DNA of 64,000 bases from Thalassolituus alkanivorans (GTDB lineage: Bacteria > Pseudomonadota > Gammaproteobacteria > Pseudomonadales > Oceanobacteraceae). Positions 14,446-25,249 of this stretch are shown here, in pieces. The stretch's first letter is position 1, and each line of letters opens with the position of its first letter. Both the position numbers and the translations under genes were made by a program. The notes below the pieces were generated by a model, which worked only from the letters and a program-made list of their open reading frames with translations, ran no database searches and was not told the DNA's origin. The stretch is taken from assembly GCF_020447205.1 (NCBI RefSeq), contig NZ_JAJAEL010000038.1, forward strand, positions 1-64,000, in the 5' to 3' direction.

Positions 14446-16686
14446 ATGAAATCGGGGAACAGGCGCGGGTATGCGGGCCGGATACTGCTTTGCTCATGCA
14501 TGGTAATATCCGCCACCTCTGTGGCTGCAGAGTTTGATGCCTTTGAATTCGAGCCCGATATCCCTCAGGTTTTAACCCCGGTTCGTCTGCAGCAACCGCT
14601 GGCTGAAGTTCCCGCCGCTGTTACCGTTATTACCGCCGAACAGATCCGTCTCTGGGGCGCGGCCGATATCCCTTCTTTATTCCGCTTTGTTCCCGGACTG
14701 TTTGTCGCCCGCGAACTGGATTCCAATCGTACCAGTGTGGTTTATCACTCGGGTGAGGTATCGCTGGCGCGGCGGCTGGAAGTGCTGGTGGATGGCCGCT
14801 CGGTGTATAAAGCCTCCTTTGCCAATGTCGACTGGGATCAGCTCGGCATTGCCCTGCAGGATATTGAACGCATCGAAATTACCCGCGGCCCGAGTGCGGC
14901 CAGTTACGGTATGAATGCCCTGCAGGGCGTTATTCACATTATTACCCGACACCCGGCTGACAGTGCGCGTTTGCGCCTGAATGGCAGCTTTGGCTCAGAG
15001 CAGCGTCCGCAATTCTATGCCAGCATCAGCCAGCAGGGCGTGCAGCAACAAAGCCGCCTCAGTCTGTTTGGCTGGCGGGAAGGTGAGCATGGTGGCTACC
15101 ACGCCGATGCTGGCGATCAGGGGGGATTTCCGGATCTGCGTCAGGTGCGTGGGCTGAACTGGTCCGGAGCCTGGCAGGCGGATATGGATAACGAGCTGCG
15201 CTGGCAATTGGGGCGCCAGCAATTGCAGCGTGATTATCTCGCCGACAGTCATTTTCAGACCGACTCGCCACAGCAGACGGCACAGTCAGATCTGGGCTGG
15301 CTGCGCTGGCGCAGTCAGCGTTCGGCCGATCATGAGGTTCAGCTTCAGGCTTATTGGCAGGCCGATAACAGTGAAGTGGATTACCACGCCTGTGCGCCGT
15401 CCATGGCATTTGATGCACAACTGAGTGAGTTGTATCAGCAGCATCCGCAGCTGGCAGAAAAGCTCGGTTATGGCCTGATGCCGCTGCAGAATCCGGCGTT
15501 AAGCAGCAGCGAGCGCAGTGCGATTACTCAGCTTTATCAGGGGCTGGCAGCGGGTGTATTTGATGCCGTGCAATTGCAGCAGGGGCTGGGATTAACTGCG
15601 GCGGTAACGGCCGGTGAATACAGCTCGGCGCAGCAGATTGTGCAGCGTGCTGTGGCTGCCAATGCTCTGGATCAGATGTTATGCGGGCGTGGGGATCTGG
15701 ATGTCTATGAGCAACGCTTTGATATTGAACTGCAGGATACCCGGCGCTGGAGCGAGCAATTGCGTTCGGTGCAGGGGATTGGATTGCGGCGTGATCTGGT
15801 GAATTCAGCAACTTATCTGCAGGGTGAAGTCCGCAACGACCAGTGGCTGGCCTTTGCCAGTGCGGAATATCGCCCGGCACCACACTGGCTGCTGTCAGCC
15901 GGACTGATGGCACAGTATCAGAGCGAAGAGGAAGTCAGCTACCTGCCACGACTGGCGCTGAATTATCTGCCCGCCGCCGATCAGAGTATCCGCGTGCAGT
16001 ATTCGCGCAGCCGCCGCACTCCGGATATTGCCGAGCGTTATCTGAATGGCCGTGCGGTACTCACGGATGTAAGCAGTAATTATCTCAATCTGGATCAGGG
16101 GGGCTTGTTTATTAATGCCAACGCCGATGGCTGGCGTGATGGTTTGCGCGATGAACGTATTCAGGCCTGGGAGTTGGGCTACTTTTTACATTTACCGCAG
16201 GCGGCATTGCAGCTGGATATCAAGCTTTTCCGCGAACTGCTGGATGATCTGATTGGCAGTAATGTGACCCTGAACAGTGCCTCGCTTGCCAATGAAGGTC
16301 AGATGACCCTGAGGGGTGTTGAGTCACAGCTGCAGTGGCAGCCTTCGGGGAATCACAGTATCTGGCTGACATTGTTGCGCCAGCAGCGTGACAGCAGCCG
16401 TGCCGGCGAGCTGCTGCTGGGGGCAGAGAGCAGTGCGCGACTGGTCTGGACCCACAGTGCCGAGCAGCAGGAGCAAATGCTCGGTATTCTCTGGGATGCA
16501 AACCGGCAGAATAATGATTCGGGGCAGGGGCGCTACCGGCAGCAGCGTTTGCTGGCACGCTGGAGCTGGCGTACCTGGCTTGGGGAGTTGTCGCTCAGCA
16601 GTCAGTATGATGCCTTGCCTGAGCAGGTGCTGTATGAAACCACGCCGCGCTGGCTGAATCGCCTTGGTTGGCAGATGAGCTGGTGA
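14446..16686 (+). CDS. TonB-dependent outer-membrane receptor
   Basis: A 746-residue receptor with a signal peptide (cleavage near SVAA-EF, residue 28), a plug domain (~45-165; VPAAVTVITAEQIRLWG, LVDGRSVY, RIEITRGPSAASYG, NALQGVIHIIT) and a β-barrel ending in the expected aromatic residue (QMSW). The ligand is unknown. The plug recalls receptors encoded beside YfiR/GGDEF genes in Marinobacter-like genomes rather than siderophore receptors. An unusual ~96-residue insertion bounded by Cys316 and Cys413 probably forms a disulfide-closed outer loop. ATG 14446 has AGGGA upstream and gives a normal signal sequence. Confidence 0.93.
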   Translation: MKSGNRRGYAGRILLCSCMVISATSVAAEFDAFEFEPDIPQVLTPVRLQQPLAEVPAAVTVITAEQIRLWGAADIPSLFRFVPGLFVARELDSNRTSVVYHSGEVSLARRLEVLVDGRSVYKASFANVDWDQLGIALQDIERIEITRGPSAASYGMNALQGVIHIITRHPADSARLRLNGSFGSEQRPQFYASISQQGVQQQSRLSLFGWREGEHGGYHADAGDQGGFPDLRQVRGLNWSGAWQADMDNELRWQLGRQQLQRDYLADSHFQTDSPQQTAQSDLGWLRWRSQRSADHEVQLQAYWQADNSEVDYHACAPSMAFDAQLSELYQQHPQLAEKLGYGLMPLQNPALSSSERSAITQLYQGLAAGVFDAVQLQQGLGLTAAVTAGEYSSAQQIVQRAVAANALDQMLCGRGDLDVYEQRFDIELQDTRRWSEQLRSVQGIGLRRDLVNSATYLQGEVRNDQWLAFASAEYRPAPHWLLSAGLMAQYQSEEEVSYLPRLALNYLPAADQSIRVQYSRSRRTPDIAERYLNGRAVLTDVSSNYLNLDQGGLFINANADGWRDGLRDERIQAWELGYFLHLPQAALQLDIKLFRELLDDLIGSNVTLNSASLANEGQMTLRGVESQLQWQPSGNHSIWLTLLRQQRDSSRAGELLLGAESSARLVWTHSAEQQEQMLGILWDANRQNNDSGQGRYRQQRLLARWSWRTWLGELSLSSQYDALPEQVLYETTPRWLNRLGWQMSW

Positions 16687-16715
16687 TAGCGGTACGAAGT
16701 AACAGATAAATAGCA

Positions 16716-16755
16716 GGCATAAAAAACGGCAGCCAGGGCTGCCGTTTTTTATGCC
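16716..16755. terminator. bidirectional terminator between the TonB receptor and serA
   Basis: A 14-bp perfect stem (AAAAAACGGCAGCC, AG loop, GGCTGCCGTTTTTT) extended by GGCAT/ATGCC, serving both convergent genes. Confidence 0.95.
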
Positions 16756-16783
16756 GCAATCACAGGGATTACAGCGGAACCGA

Positions 16784-18013
16784 TCAGTACAGAACGCGGG
16801 CGCGGATAGTGCCTTCGACAGTCTTGATCTTTTCCAGAGCCAGTTCAGAAGCGTCTGCAGCAACATCAATCACCACATAACCCACTTCTTCAACAGTCTG
16901 CAGGTACTGACCTGAGATATTGATACCGTTCTCGGCGAAAATGCTGTTGATCGCATTCATCACGCCAGGAACGTTCTGGTGAATGTGCAGGATACGGTGC
17001 ACGTTTTTGTTGCCTGGCAAAGCCACTTCCGGGAAGTTAACAGAAGAGGTCGTGGTACCGTTATCACTGTACTGAGCCAGCTTCTCGCCCACTTCTTTAC
17101 CGATGTTTTCCTGTGCTTCAAGGGTAGAACCACCCACGTGCGGAGTCAGGATGACGTTGTCGAATTCACGCAGCGGAGTAATGAACTCTTCGCCGTTAGC
17201 GCGTGGCTCAACCGGGAATACGTCGATCGCTGCACCCAGCAGTTTCTTGCTGCGGATGGCTTCGGCCAGAGCGTCGATATCAACCACGGTACCGCGCGAG
17301 GCGTTGAGCAGGATAGAACCCTGTTTCATCTGTGCGAACTGCTCAGGACCCATCATCCACTTGGTGGCTGCGGTTTCCGGTACGTGCAGGGAAACAACAT
17401 CGGCCAGATTTAGCAGTTCGTTCAGGGAACCAACCTGCTTGGCGTTACCCAGTGGCAGTTTGGTAACCACGTCGTAGAAGTACACGTCCATACCCATGCT
17501 TTCAGCCATTACAGACAGCTGAGTACCGATGGAACCGTAACCGATGATGCCCAGTTTCTTACCGCGGATTTCGTAAGAGTTATCCGCAGACTTGTTCCAG
17601 CCGCCACGGTGACACTGGGCATTACGCTCAGGAATACCGCGCATCAGCATGATGATTTCAGCCAGAGACAGTTCGGCAACGGAACGGGTGTTGGAGTACG
17701 GTGCGTTGAACACTGCAACACCACGCTTGGTGGCGGCTTTCAGGTCAACCTGGTTGGTACCGATACAGAAGCAGCCTACGGCGATCAGTTTTTCGGCGGC
17801 TTCGAAGATTTCGTCGGTCAGCTGAGTGCGGGAGCGGATGCCGACAAAGTGTGCGTCTTTGATGCGGGCTTTCAGCTCGTCATCTGGCAGCGAGGTCTTC
17901 AGGTACTCGATGTTGGTGTAACCGGCGGCATTCAGGGTCTCGAGAGCCGACTGGTGTACGCCTTCCAACAAGAGAAATTTGATCTTGCTTTTATCGAGGG
18001 AGGTTTGAGCCAT
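16784..18013 (-). CDS. serA: SerA, D-3-phosphoglycerate dehydrogenase
   Basis: A 409-residue enzyme for the first step of serine synthesis. It has the 2-hydroxyacid dehydrogenase core (NAD motif GYGSIGTQLS, catalytic RGTVVD, and the PHVGGST His region) and a C-terminal ACT domain (last ~75 residues, ISGQYLQTVEEVGYVVID) for serine feedback. ATG 18013 gives MAQTSLDKSKIKFLLLEG, the usual start; the upstream extension is not conserved. Divergent from a D-2-hydroxyglutarate dehydrogenase, as in Pseudomonas. Confidence 0.97.
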   Translation of the reverse strand: MAQTSLDKSKIKFLLLEGVHQSALETLNAAGYTNIEYLKTSLPDDELKARIKDAHFVGIRSRTQLTDEIFEAAEKLIAVGCFCIGTNQVDLKAATKRGVAVFNAPYSNTRSVAELSLAEIIMLMRGIPERNAQCHRGGWNKSADNSYEIRGKKLGIIGYGSIGTQLSVMAESMGMDVYFYDVVTKLPLGNAKQVGSLNELLNLADVVSLHVPETAATKWMMGPEQFAQMKQGSILLNASRGTVVDIDALAEAIRSKKLLGAAIDVFPVEPRANGEEFITPLREFDNVILTPHVGGSTLEAQENIGKEVGEKLAQYSDNGTTTSSVNFPEVALPGNKNVHRILHIHQNVPGVMNAINSIFAENGINISGQYLQTVEEVGYVVIDVAADASELALEKIKTVEGTIRARVLY

Positions 18014-18141
18014 GATGGTACCTATATGCAGTATGTAGAACCGTTGCGGTGAATCCGGCCGGTGCTTGCACGGTACAGCACAGGTAACGACAGGCGCCGG
18101 ACTCACTTCCGGAGCGAAAACCACTCCGAAAAATAAGGCGC

Positions 18142-18155
18142 GTATGCTAGCATAC
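18142..18155. promoter_or_regulatory. palindrome in the serA / D2HGDH divergent promoter region
   Basis: GTATGCTAGCATAC is a perfect 14-bp palindrome midway between the two divergent starts and is a candidate shared operator. No regulator is identifiable. Confidence 0.45.
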
Positions 18156-18245
18156 CCGGCCTGTTAACGTGAGCCTCAAACTCGCTTTTCATCGCGAAGA
18201 ATACTCAATTTGAGGTGAATGACATTCATCTATGCGGAATCTCCC

Positions 18246-19649
18246 ATGACTGCCCTGACTCAAGACGCCCTGATTGAACGGTTATCGGCCATTGTTGGTG
18301 CCGATAAGGTTCGTACCGATGCAGACTCTCTGGAAACCTTCGGTAAAGACTGGACCAAAATCTACGCGCCCAAGCCAACTGCGATCGTGTTCCCGAAAAC
18401 CACCGAGCAGGTGCGCGATATTGTACTGCTGGCCAATGAGCATCAGCTGGCACTGGTGCCATCCGGTGGCCGTACCGGTCTGAGTGCCGGCGCGGTGGCA
18501 GCCAATGGCGAAATCGTTGTGGCCTTCGATTATATGAATCAGATCAGCGACTTTAATGCCGTTGACCGTACCGTTAAATGCGGTGCCGGGGTGATTACCG
18601 AGCAGCTGCAGAATTATGCCGAAGAGCAGGGTCTGTTTTATCCGGTGGATTTCGCTTCTGCGGGCTCCAGTCAGATTGGCGGTAATATCAGCACCAATGC
18701 CGGCGGTATTAAAGTAATCCGCTGGGGTATGACCCGTGACTGGGTGGCTGGTCTGACCGTAGTAACCGGTCAGGGCGAAATTCTGCGTCTGAATAAGGAC
18801 CTGCTGAAAAACAACACCGGCTACGATATGCGTCAGCTGTTCATCGGCGGTGAAGGCACGCTCGGCTTTATTACGGAAGCCACCATGCGCCTGACCCGTA
18901 CACCGAAAAACCTGACCGTACTGGTGCTGGCGATTCCTGAACTGGACGACGTGATGAAGGTGCTGAACCAGTTCCAGGGCAGCATGGATCTGACTGCATT
19001 TGAGTTCTTCTCCGATAAAGCCATGCGTAAAGTACTGGCGCGCGGCGATGTGCCTGCGCCGTTCGACAGCAGTGCCGATTTTTATGCGCTGATCGAATTT
19101 GAAGCCGTCACCGATGCCGATATGGATCTTTCCATGAGCCTGTTTGAGCAGTGTGTGGAAAACGGCTGGGTGGTTGATGGTGTGATCAGTCAGAGTGAAA
19201 CTCAGGCGGCGAATCTGTGGCGTCTGCGTGAGGATATTTCTGAAACCATTTCCGAGTGGACGCCGTACAAGAACGACATTTCTGTGGTTGTTTCCAAAGT
19301 GCCGCCATTCCTGAACGATATCGATGAAATCGTAACCCGTGAATATCCGGATTTTGAGATTATCTGGTTCGGTCATATCGGTGATGGCAACCTGCACCTG
19401 AATATTCTTAAGCCGGATGCGCTGGCGAAAGAAGAGTTCTTCGAACGTTGTGCCAAGGTATCCAAATGGGTATTTGAAATCGTGCAGAAATACGACGGTT
19501 CTGTTTCCGCCGAACACGGCGTAGGCATGACCAAAAAGCCGTATCTGAAATATACCCGCTCGGCGGCTGAGCTGGCTTATATGAAAGCGGTGAAAGCGGT
19601 ATTCGATCCGAATAACGTGATGAACCCGGGTAAGCTGGTGGACCTGTAA
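18246..19649 (+). CDS. FAD-linked D-2-hydroxyglutarate dehydrogenase
   Basis: A 467-residue FAD_binding_4 / FAD-oxidase C protein. The FAD site is seen in ALVPSGGRTGLSAGAV and SAGSSQIGGNISTNAGG, and the C-terminal metal/substrate region in GHIGDGNLHLN and SAEHGVGMTK. The closest known relatives oxidise D-2-hydroxyglutarate, which SerA makes from 2-oxoglutarate; divergence from serA supports this. ATG 18246 gives the usual MTALTQ-type start; ATG 18219 has a GAGGTGA site but adds nine non-conserved residues. A D-lactate dehydrogenase is the main alternative. Confidence 0.88.
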   Translation: MTALTQDALIERLSAIVGADKVRTDADSLETFGKDWTKIYAPKPTAIVFPKTTEQVRDIVLLANEHQLALVPSGGRTGLSAGAVAANGEIVVAFDYMNQISDFNAVDRTVKCGAGVITEQLQNYAEEQGLFYPVDFASAGSSQIGGNISTNAGGIKVIRWGMTRDWVAGLTVVTGQGEILRLNKDLLKNNTGYDMRQLFIGGEGTLGFITEATMRLTRTPKNLTVLVLAIPELDDVMKVLNQFQGSMDLTAFEFFSDKAMRKVLARGDVPAPFDSSADFYALIEFEAVTDADMDLSMSLFEQCVENGWVVDGVISQSETQAANLWRLREDISETISEWTPYKNDISVVVSKVPPFLNDIDEIVTREYPDFEIIWFGHIGDGNLHLNILKPDALAKEEFFERCAKVSKWVFEIVQKYDGSVSAEHGVGMTKKPYLKYTRSAAELAYMKAVKAVFDPNNVMNPGKLVDL

Positions 19650-19677
19650 GCGCCGTTTTATCGTTTGAAATAAACAC

Positions 19678-19705
19678 AAAAAAGCCGGTTGATCCGGCCT
19701 TTTTT
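19678..19705. terminator. terminator between D2HGDH and ponA
   Basis: AAAAAAGCCGG and CCGGCCTTTTTT pair around a short loop with one unpaired base. A-run and T-run flank both sides, so it can serve both convergent genes. Confidence 0.85.
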
Positions 19706-19735
19706 ATGTCTGTATTTCGTCTTCAGCAGTGTTCG

Positions 19736-22279
19736 TTAGAACAGCTGCTCCGGCACCAGCTCAGTTTCACCACTGCCGTTGGTTGGTGTGATTTTAACCG
19801 GCTGGCTGGGCACATCTTCTTCTCTGAAGTATTCAAAAATGGCATTGTTTTGCCCCGGCGCTGCCAGTAAGCCGGTTTCCGGATCAATGCGTACGCTGAC
19901 GATTCCTTCCGGTTGCTCGAATGGATGCTCGGGCACACCGTTCAGGGCGCTGCCCATATAATCGACCCAGACCGGCAGGGCGGTGTTGGAGCCAAATGCC
20001 CAGCGGCCAAGGGTTTTCGGCTGGTCAAAGCCAATCCATACGGTGGTTACCAGATCGGGGCTGAAACCGGAGAACCAGGCATCCTTCTGATCATTGGTGG
20101 TACCGGTTTTACCGGCCAGATCATCACGGTTCAGTGCCAGCGCGCGTTTGCCGGTTCCCAGGCGCACCACGTCTTTCAGCATGCTGATCATCAGGAAGTG
20201 GGTGCGTGAGTCCATGACGCGTGGTGCGGTGGGCAACGCTTCTTCCTGCTCTTCCGGCTGCGATTCTGTTTCCGGGTTCAGCTGTTGTTGCAGTTGCTGC
20301 TCCAGCAATTCGCTGGCGGCAAATTGTGCCTGACCAGCCTCGGTCGCCTGCTGTTTCTCACACTCGTGACACACGGTACGGGGTTTGGCACTAAACAGGA
20401 TGTTACCGCTGCTGTCTTCGATACGGCTGATCAGATAAGGATCGACGGCATAGCCGCCGTTAGCCAGCACGCAGTAACCGGTGGCGAGCTCCATAGGAGT
20501 AACGGCTGATGCCCCCAGAGCCAGCGACAGGTCGGCATTCAGCTTGCTGCGCGGGAAGCCGAAGGGCTCAATATAATTGACGGCTTTGCCTGGTCCGACC
20601 TGCTTCAGAATACGGATAGACACCAGATTCTGCGACTTATAGAGCGCTTCGCGCAGACGGGTCGGGCCGTAAAACTTGCCGCTGTTATTCTGCGGGCGCC
20701 AGGTGTTTTCCAGGCTGGCGTCTTCGAATACCACCGGCGCATCATTAATAATGCTGGCGGGTGTGAAACCGTTAGCCAGCGCAGAACTGTATATGAACGG
20801 CTTGAATGCAGAGCCTGGCTGGCGCTCGGCCTGGATTGCGCGGTTGAATTTGTTGCTGCCAAAAGAGAAGCCTCCAACCAGAGCCTGTATGGCGCCATCT
20901 TTTGGACGCAAAGAAACGATGGAGCCTTCAACCTCGGGAACCTGGGCGAGCAGCAGGCCGTCGCGGCTTTCTTCTACCCAGATGCGCTGACCAATACTGA
21001 GTACATCGGATGGTTGCTTGGGCTCGGCACCAATGATGTTGACGTCAACGTAGGGTTTGGCCCAGAGCATGCCGCTGAATGGCAGCCAGCGTTCGCTGTT
21101 GTTCTGGTAGATCCAGGCGCCATCGTGCTCGACGCTGCGGACAATTGCCGGAGAAATCAGCCCCATATCATCCTGATCGCGCAGAATGTCATTCCACTGG
21201 TCGAGGGTTTGTGGCCAGTCGGTATCATGAGCCTTGTCGGCCTTGCTGAGCCAGGGTTCCAGTTCGGGATTGTCAGCCACTTCAAGGGTCATGACCGGGG
21301 CCATCGGTTTGGGCTGGCGGTAACCGTGATCGCGGTCATATTTCAGCAATCCGGTCTGCAGTGCCCGGTTGGCTGCCAGCTGGCGGCTGGCATCAACGGT
21401 TGTGTAGACTTTGTAGCCTGCAGTGTAGGCATCATCACCATAGCGCTCGACCATTTCGCGGCGCACCATCTCGGCAACGTAGGGGGCAAGAACTTCGGAG
21501 GTTGCGCCATGATAGCGGGCGGTAACCGGAGCTCGCGCAGCCTGGTCAAACTCTTCGGCACTGATCATTTCAAGGGTGCGCATACGTGCCAGTACATAGT
21601 TGCGACGATCGAGGGCGCGGCGCGGGTTGTTAACCGGGTTGGCCGCTGAGGGTGCCTGGGGCAGGCCAGCGATCATGGCCAATTGCGCCAGATTCAGCTC
21701 CTTGATGGATTTGCCGTAGTAAACCTGCGCCGCCGCTTCGATACCGTAGGCGCGCTTGCCCAGATAGATTTTATTGATGTAGAGCTCGAGGATTTCCTGT
21801 TTGCTCAAACTTTGTTCAATTTTCAGAGCCAGCAGAATCTCGGTGAATTTACGCGCAAAGGTCTTCTCCGATGACAGGTAATAGTTCTTGGCCACCTGCA
21901 TAGTGATGGTGCTGCCACCGGATTTTTTCTTGCCGGTGCGGATCAACTCGAACACCGCGCGGGCAAGGCCTTTCAGGTCGATCCCGAAGTGTTCAAAGAA
22001 GCCGTCATCTTCAGAGGCGAGCAGGGCATTGATGAATTGTGGCGGTGTTTCAGCAAAGGTCAGAGGTGTACGGCGCTTCTCGCCAAACTCACTGATCAGC
22101 TTGTCGTCAGCGGAGTACACCCGCAGTGGCGTCTGCAGTTCGATGTCCTTCAGTTCTTCGGTATCCGGCAGGGTCGGAGCGAGATAAAGGTAGATTGCCA
22201 TCATCAGTATGCCGGCGCCGGCAAAAATGGACATTACGAGCCAAAAAAACAATTGCAGGAGCGGGTGTGACTTAGTCAT
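19736..22279 (-). CDS. ponA: penicillin-binding protein 1A
   Basis: An 847-residue bifunctional peptidoglycan synthase. The N-terminal membrane anchor (~8-32) is followed by the GT51 transglycosylase (catalytic Glu90 in SEDDGFFEH, GGSTITMQ), an OB-like insert and the transpeptidase (SxxK in PGSAFKPF near 491, SQN motif, KTG in AGKTGTTND near 723). It diverges from pilMNOPQ, the standard pseudomonad arrangement. Confidence 0.97.
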   Translation of the reverse strand: MTKSHPLLQLFFWLVMSIFAGAGILMMAIYLYLAPTLPDTEELKDIELQTPLRVYSADDKLISEFGEKRRTPLTFAETPPQFINALLASEDDGFFEHFGIDLKGLARAVFELIRTGKKKSGGSTITMQVAKNYYLSSEKTFARKFTEILLALKIEQSLSKQEILELYINKIYLGKRAYGIEAAAQVYYGKSIKELNLAQLAMIAGLPQAPSAANPVNNPRRALDRRNYVLARMRTLEMISAEEFDQAARAPVTARYHGATSEVLAPYVAEMVRREMVERYGDDAYTAGYKVYTTVDASRQLAANRALQTGLLKYDRDHGYRQPKPMAPVMTLEVADNPELEPWLSKADKAHDTDWPQTLDQWNDILRDQDDMGLISPAIVRSVEHDGAWIYQNNSERWLPFSGMLWAKPYVDVNIIGAEPKQPSDVLSIGQRIWVEESRDGLLLAQVPEVEGSIVSLRPKDGAIQALVGGFSFGSNKFNRAIQAERQPGSAFKPFIYSSALANGFTPASIINDAPVVFEDASLENTWRPQNNSGKFYGPTRLREALYKSQNLVSIRILKQVGPGKAVNYIEPFGFPRSKLNADLSLALGASAVTPMELATGYCVLANGGYAVDPYLISRIEDSSGNILFSAKPRTVCHECEKQQATEAGQAQFAASELLEQQLQQQLNPETESQPEEQEEALPTAPRVMDSRTHFLMISMLKDVVRLGTGKRALALNRDDLAGKTGTTNDQKDAWFSGFSPDLVTTVWIGFDQPKTLGRWAFGSNTALPVWVDYMGSALNGVPEHPFEQPEGIVSVRIDPETGLLAAPGQNNAIFEYFREEDVPSQPVKITPTNGSGETELVPEQLF

Positions 22280-22344
22280 AAAAAAAGATTGTCATCGCCT
22301 CGGGAAGCCAGTGAATATGCGGGTTGCGGCATTATAAGGGTTTT

Positions 22345-22374
22345 TTGTTCTTTTAATAGGAATGTGCTTATAAT
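22345..22374 (+). promoter_or_regulatory. promoter of the pilMNOPQ operon
   Basis: TTGTTC (22345-22350) and a perfect TATAAT (22369-22374) are 18 bases apart, about 70 bases before the pilM start. An ATTATA at 22331-22336 gives a -10 for ponA on the other strand. Confidence 0.6.
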
Positions 22375-22397
22375 GACTTCGACTATATAGGATCTGA

Positions 22398-23506
<1,109 letters not shown>

Positions 23507-23507
<1 letters not shown>

Positions 23508-24055
23508 TGGCCAATATTAACCTGCTGCCGTGGCGTCAGGCGCTGCGGAAAGAAAAACAGAATGAATTTTACGGCGTGATTGCTCTGGTTGCTTTTGCTG
23601 CGGCTGCGATTATTTATCTTGTTAATGATTATTATGAAAGCGGCATTCAGACTCAGAACCGAAGAAATGCCTACATTACCAATGAAACCAAGGTTCTTGA
23701 AGCGAAGATATCCGAGATCCGTGAGTTAAAAGATAAACGTAAACAGCTGATTGAGCGGATGGAATTGATTCAGGCATTGCAGGGTAATCGTCCGATTATC
23801 GTGCGTGTGTTCGATGAAGTGGCTCGTTCTGTTCCGGAAGACCTTTATTTTTCATCCCTTAGTATCAAGGGGACTGATGTAACAGTTAAAGGGGTCGCTA
23901 AGTCTAATAACCGGGTAGCTGCTTTGATGCGTAACTTTGATCAGTCTGACTGGTTTGCCGATCCTGCTCTTATTCGCGTTCAGGCCAAATCAGAGGGCGT
24001 GAATGAATTTGAGGTTACGATGAAGCGTGTTCAGCCAAAAGCGGCAGAGGAGTGA
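23507..24055 (+). CDS. pilN: PilN, type IV pilus alignment subcomplex
   Basis: A 182-residue bitopic protein. The start MANINLLPWR is the conserved PilM-binding tail (INLLPWR); one membrane helix (~23-42) is followed by a coiled coil and a periplasmic ferredoxin-like domain that pairs with PilO. Confidence 0.96.
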
Positions 24056-24059
24056 CAGC

Positions 24060-24704
24060 ATGGCTGACCTGAAAAAAATAGACCTGAAGGCCCTCACCGA
24101 GAAGCTTAATGAGTTTCAACTTGATGATCTGAATAATATCGACTGGGAAAATATGGGCTCCTGGCCTTTTCCCGGAAAGGTTGTTTTCTGTGTATTGATT
24201 TTTATTGCAGTGCTGGTCGGTGGCTACTTCGGCATAGTGGAAGAGAATCTTGATCGTCTTAGTCGGGAAGTCAAAAAAGAAGCGACTCTGAAAAAAGATT
24301 ATGAAAATAAGGCTTTTAGCGTGGCCAACCTGGCCGCGTACAAGTCGCAGATGGTCGAAATGGAAGAAAGCTTCGGCTCGCTGCTTAAACAGCTGCCGCG
24401 GGATACTGAAGTTCCTGGTCTTATTGACGATATCAGCTCAGCGGCGTTGAGTGCTGGTCTTAAACTGAATGCTATCGATCCGCAGAAAATGACCAAAACA
24501 GAATTCTATAACGAGCTGCCAATTGATATTGAAGTGGTTGGTGGTTATCACGAGATGGGGGCGTTCGTATCATCGGTTGCTTCCCTTCCGCGTATTGTGA
24601 CCTTGCATGACTTTTCTATCGAAAAGTCAGGTAAAGATGGCGCTCTGAAAATGAAAATTCTGGCCAAAACGTATCAATACAGCAGCGATGAGGGAGGTAA
24701 GTAA
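24060..24704 (+). CDS. pilO: PilO, type IV pilus alignment subcomplex
   Basis: A 214-residue bitopic protein with one membrane helix (~40-60), a coiled coil and a periplasmic domain with the PilO pattern (LLKQLPRDTEVPGLIDDISSAAL). ATG 24060 has AGGAG upstream. It dimerises with PilN and contacts PilP. Confidence 0.95.
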   Translation: MADLKKIDLKALTEKLNEFQLDDLNNIDWENMGSWPFPGKVVFCVLIFIAVLVGGYFGIVEENLDRLSREVKKEATLKKDYENKAFSVANLAAYKSQMVEMEESFGSLLKQLPRDTEVPGLIDDISSAALSAGLKLNAIDPQKMTKTEFYNELPIDIEVVGGYHEMGAFVSSVASLPRIVTLHDFSIEKSGKDGALKMKILAKTYQYSSDEGGK

Positions 24705-24705
24705 T

Positions 24706-25245
24706 ATGAGTAAACTGATGCTGCCTCTCCTTGTCATCTCTTCTGTTTTTTTGACGGCCTGTTCTGGAACTTCAGACAGTGCGGATCTGAAGCGCTTCGT
24801 CGAAGATACTTTGAATAAGCCCCGTGGGCGTATTGAGCCTATACCTGTGTTTAAGCCCTATGAGTTTTTCAGCTATAGTGCCGCCGGCTTGCGCTCCCCT
24901 TTTGAATTGCCTGTCGTTGTTGATGCTGAAGTTAATATGCAGCCAGCAAGTGATATTCGCCCTGATATTGAGCGTCCCCGGGAGCATCTTGAGCAATACG
25001 CACTGGGCTCTCTTTCTATGGTGGGAACTCTGGCGCGTGATGACGGCGTGCTCTGGGCTTTAATCAAAGACGGTGACAGCAGCGTTGTCCGGGTAAAAGA
25101 AGGCAATTATATGGGCCAGAATCATGGCCGTATTCTGTCGATCTCCGAATACAGAATAAATCTTATTGAAATTGTACCTAATGGTATTGGTGGCTGGATT
25201 GAGCGGCCGAGAACTTTGGCTCTGGAAGGACTGGGTGGAGAGTAA
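24706..25245 (+). CDS. pilP: PilP, type IV pilus lipoprotein
   Basis: A 179-residue lipoprotein (lipobox LTAC, Cys19) linking PilNO to the secretin. The C-terminal β-domain is recognised by LGSLSMVGTLARDDGVLWALIKDGD and GNYMGQNHGRILSI. ATG 24706 lies just after the pilO stop, with an AGGGAGG site. Confidence 0.95.
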   Translation: MSKLMLPLLVISSVFLTACSGTSDSADLKRFVEDTLNKPRGRIEPIPVFKPYEFFSYSAAGLRSPFELPVVVDAEVNMQPASDIRPDIERPREHLEQYALGSLSMVGTLARDDGVLWALIKDGDSSVVRVKEGNYMGQNHGRILSISEYRINLIEIVPNGIGGWIERPRTLALEGLGGE

Positions 25246-25249
25246 TTTT

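Noticed and set aside
18282..19679. 465-residue minus-strand frame over the D2HGDH gene
   Set aside because: Antisense shadow of a well-conserved FAD enzyme; its His/Gln-rich sequence is typical of reverse-complement frames.
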